Source: JAYQUR01 sp038133505
Lineage (GTDB): Bacteria; Pseudomonadota; Alphaproteobacteria; MPNO01; UBA830
Direction: 5' to 3'
Length of the DNA stretch: 7,487 bases
Assembly: GCA_038133505.1 (NCBI GenBank)
Contig: JAYPTI010000152.1
Span: forward strand, 1-7,487
Numbering within the stretch: the stretch's first letter is position 1; every line of letters starts with the position of its first letter. Positions 6,611 to 7,487 of this stretch are shown here, one piece after another. The position numbers and the translations under genes are program-made. The notes under the pieces were generated by a model. It made no database searches. It had not been told where the DNA came from and saw only the letters and a list, made by a program, of their open reading frames with translations.

Positions 6611-6656
6611 TCGTTCACCATAAGCCGGTAAAGCTCCCCGGTCGTTCACAAGCCGG
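6611..6656 (+). repeat. Gapped direct repeat upstream of the CobD-like gene
   Basis: TCGTTCAC followed by AAGCCGG occurs twice in the 58-bp gap after the ankyrin gene: at 6611-6618 plus 6622-6628 (separated by CAT), and contiguously at 6642-6656. The two copies start 31 bp apart. In addition CCCGG (6637-6641) and CCGGG (6653-6657) can form a 5-bp hairpin ending 7 bases before the ATG at 6665, covering the purine-rich bases that might serve as the ribosome site. The pairings are visible; any regulatory function is inference. Confidence 0.5.
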
Positions 6657-6664
6657 GCGGGATC

Positions 6665-7487
6665 ATGCCGTTTGTTCCGGACTGGGCCTTCGGCAGCGAT
6701 GCCGTCTTCGCCACGCTGGCCGCCGCCTTTCTCATCGAGGCGATCGCCGGTGGGGTCCCCGGTCTCAGCCGCATTTTCGATTTTCCTGCGATTTTCGTCC
6801 GGGCCGTCGCCCGGTTCGCCGATCGCCGGCTCAACCGGCCCATGCGGTCCGCGCGCAGCCGCCGCGTTCGAGGCGCCCTCGTTCTCCTGTTTCTGCTGCC
6901 GGTTGCGGCGCTGGCGGGCTATGCCGGGGCTTCGGTCTGCCGGACGCTCCCCGACGGCTGGGCGGTAGAAGCCTGCCTCGTTGCGATGTGCGTGGGCCTG
7001 CAGCGGCCTCTCGTCGCCGGCGCAGCGATCCGCGGCGCGCTCGTCCGGGCCGGGCTCGAGCGCGCCCGCAAGGTGCTGGCAGGCGCTTCCGGGGCCGAGA
7101 CGGACGCGGCCGATGTGCACGGGCTCGCCCGCGGATCGGTCGAGCTCTTCGCCGTCCGCCTGTGCGACGGGCTCGTCGGCCCGGTGTTCTGGTATGCCGT
7201 CGCCGGGCTTCCCGGCCTGTTCGTCTACCGCGCCGTCGTCGCCGCGGCGGACGCACTCGCCCATCCGACGCCGTGCTATGCCGCGTTCGGGACGGCGGCC
7301 GCCGCGCTCGACCGGCTGTTAAACCTGGTTCCGGCGCCGTTGACCGGCTTTCTGATCTTTCTGGGCGCGTTGTTCGCGCCGACAGCGCACCCGGCGGCCG
7401 CGCTTCGCGGCATGCTCGCCGGCGCCGGGCTGGCCCGTCTGCCGCGCGAGGGCTGGGCGATGGGGGCGGTTGCGGGCGCTCTCGGCC
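6665..7487 (+). CDS. Divergent CobD/CbiB-family membrane protein (3' end beyond the window)
   Basis: The first 274 residues of a polytopic membrane protein, cut by the window edge; CobD/CbiB proteins are usually about 310-330 residues. CobD/CbiB attaches aminopropanol (phosphate) to adenosylcobyric acid late in cobalamin synthesis. Similarity is clear in order: a helical N-terminus ending in DRRLNR (53-58), ARKVLAG (134-140), DGLVGPVFWYAVAGLPG (168-184), YRAV (188-191), YAAFG (205-209), LDRLLNLVPAPLT (215-227) and GW..GAVAGALG (263-274). Many polar residues I expect in the family are changed: GD near the start is GG (29-30), HPV is FPA (40-42), RDT is AET (144-146), ESLAEN is ELFAVR (160-165), and PAR is PAP (223-225). 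ATG 6665 is the only start after the in-frame stop at 6629. The fold assignment is secure; the enzymatic role is doubtful. Confidence 0.82.
   Translation, partial: MPFVPDWAFGSDAVFATLAAAFLIEAIAGGVPGLSRIFDFPAIFVRAVARFADRRLNRPMRSARSRRVRGALVLLFLLPVAALAGYAGASVCRTLPDGWAVEACLVAMCVGLQRPLVAGAAIRGALVRAGLERARKVLAGASGAETDAADVHGLARGSVELFAVRLCDGLVGPVFWYAVAGLPGLFVYRAVVAAADALAHPTPCYAAFGTAAAALDRLLNLVPAPLTGFLIFLGALFAPTAHPAAALRGMLAGAGLARLPREGWAMGAVAGALG

Noticed and set aside
6607..6664. Cobalamin riboswitch ahead of the CobD-like gene
   Set aside because: The gap is only 58 bases, far shorter than a cobalamin aptamer, and I see no B12-box-like sequence.
6596..7264. A 222-residue minus-strand open frame opposite the CobD-like gene
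   Set aside because: Its composition is Arg/Gly/Ala/Asp-rich without recognisable motifs, while the plus-strand frame gives a coherent membrane protein with CobD landmarks.

Overview
This is a GC-rich chromosomal window that reads like an alphaproteobacterium. The grounds are base composition, codon use and gene families (class A PBP, Sco1/SenC, YcgN-type cysteine-cluster protein, CobD/CbiB relative). I cannot name a genus. It holds eight protein genes, tightly packed; no stretch over about 300 bases lacks a gene. I see no tRNA, rRNA, insertion sequence, integrase, attachment site or CRISPR array, and nothing that looks like a mobile island.

Layout: (1) a GNAT acetyltransferase on the minus strand (46-537), divergent from (2) a compact class A penicillin-binding protein on the plus strand (605-2608), with a 67-bp shared upstream region containing a 6+6 inverted repeat. 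(3) The PBP converges with a four-gene minus-strand run, read right to left: a Sco1/SenC copper chaperone (5933-5340), a YcgN-family cysteine-cluster protein (5335-4895), a dihydrodipicolinate-synthase-family lyase or aldolase (4858-3938) and a Bcr/CflA-like MFS exporter (3833-2628). The first two are almost certainly co-translated; the last has a 104-bp leader and may have its own promoter. (4) Divergent from the Sco gene, on the plus strand, are an exported ankyrin-repeat protein (6040-6606) and, 58 bp later, a CobD/CbiB-family membrane protein that runs off the right edge (6665-7487).

Most of the window is ordinary housekeeping or accessory metabolism: cell-wall polymerisation, copper delivery to cytochrome oxidase, and efflux. 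I found no convincing new multi-gene system. The item most worth a second look is the CobD-family protein. It keeps the fold signature of adenosylcobinamide-phosphate synthase but has lost most of the charged and polar residues I associate with that family, so it may be a repurposed paralogue. Secondary points are a gapped direct repeat just upstream of that gene, non-DapA active-site residues in the aldolase, a TTG-started YcgN gene coupled to the Sco gene, and a similar short palindrome at the stop codons of two neighbouring genes.
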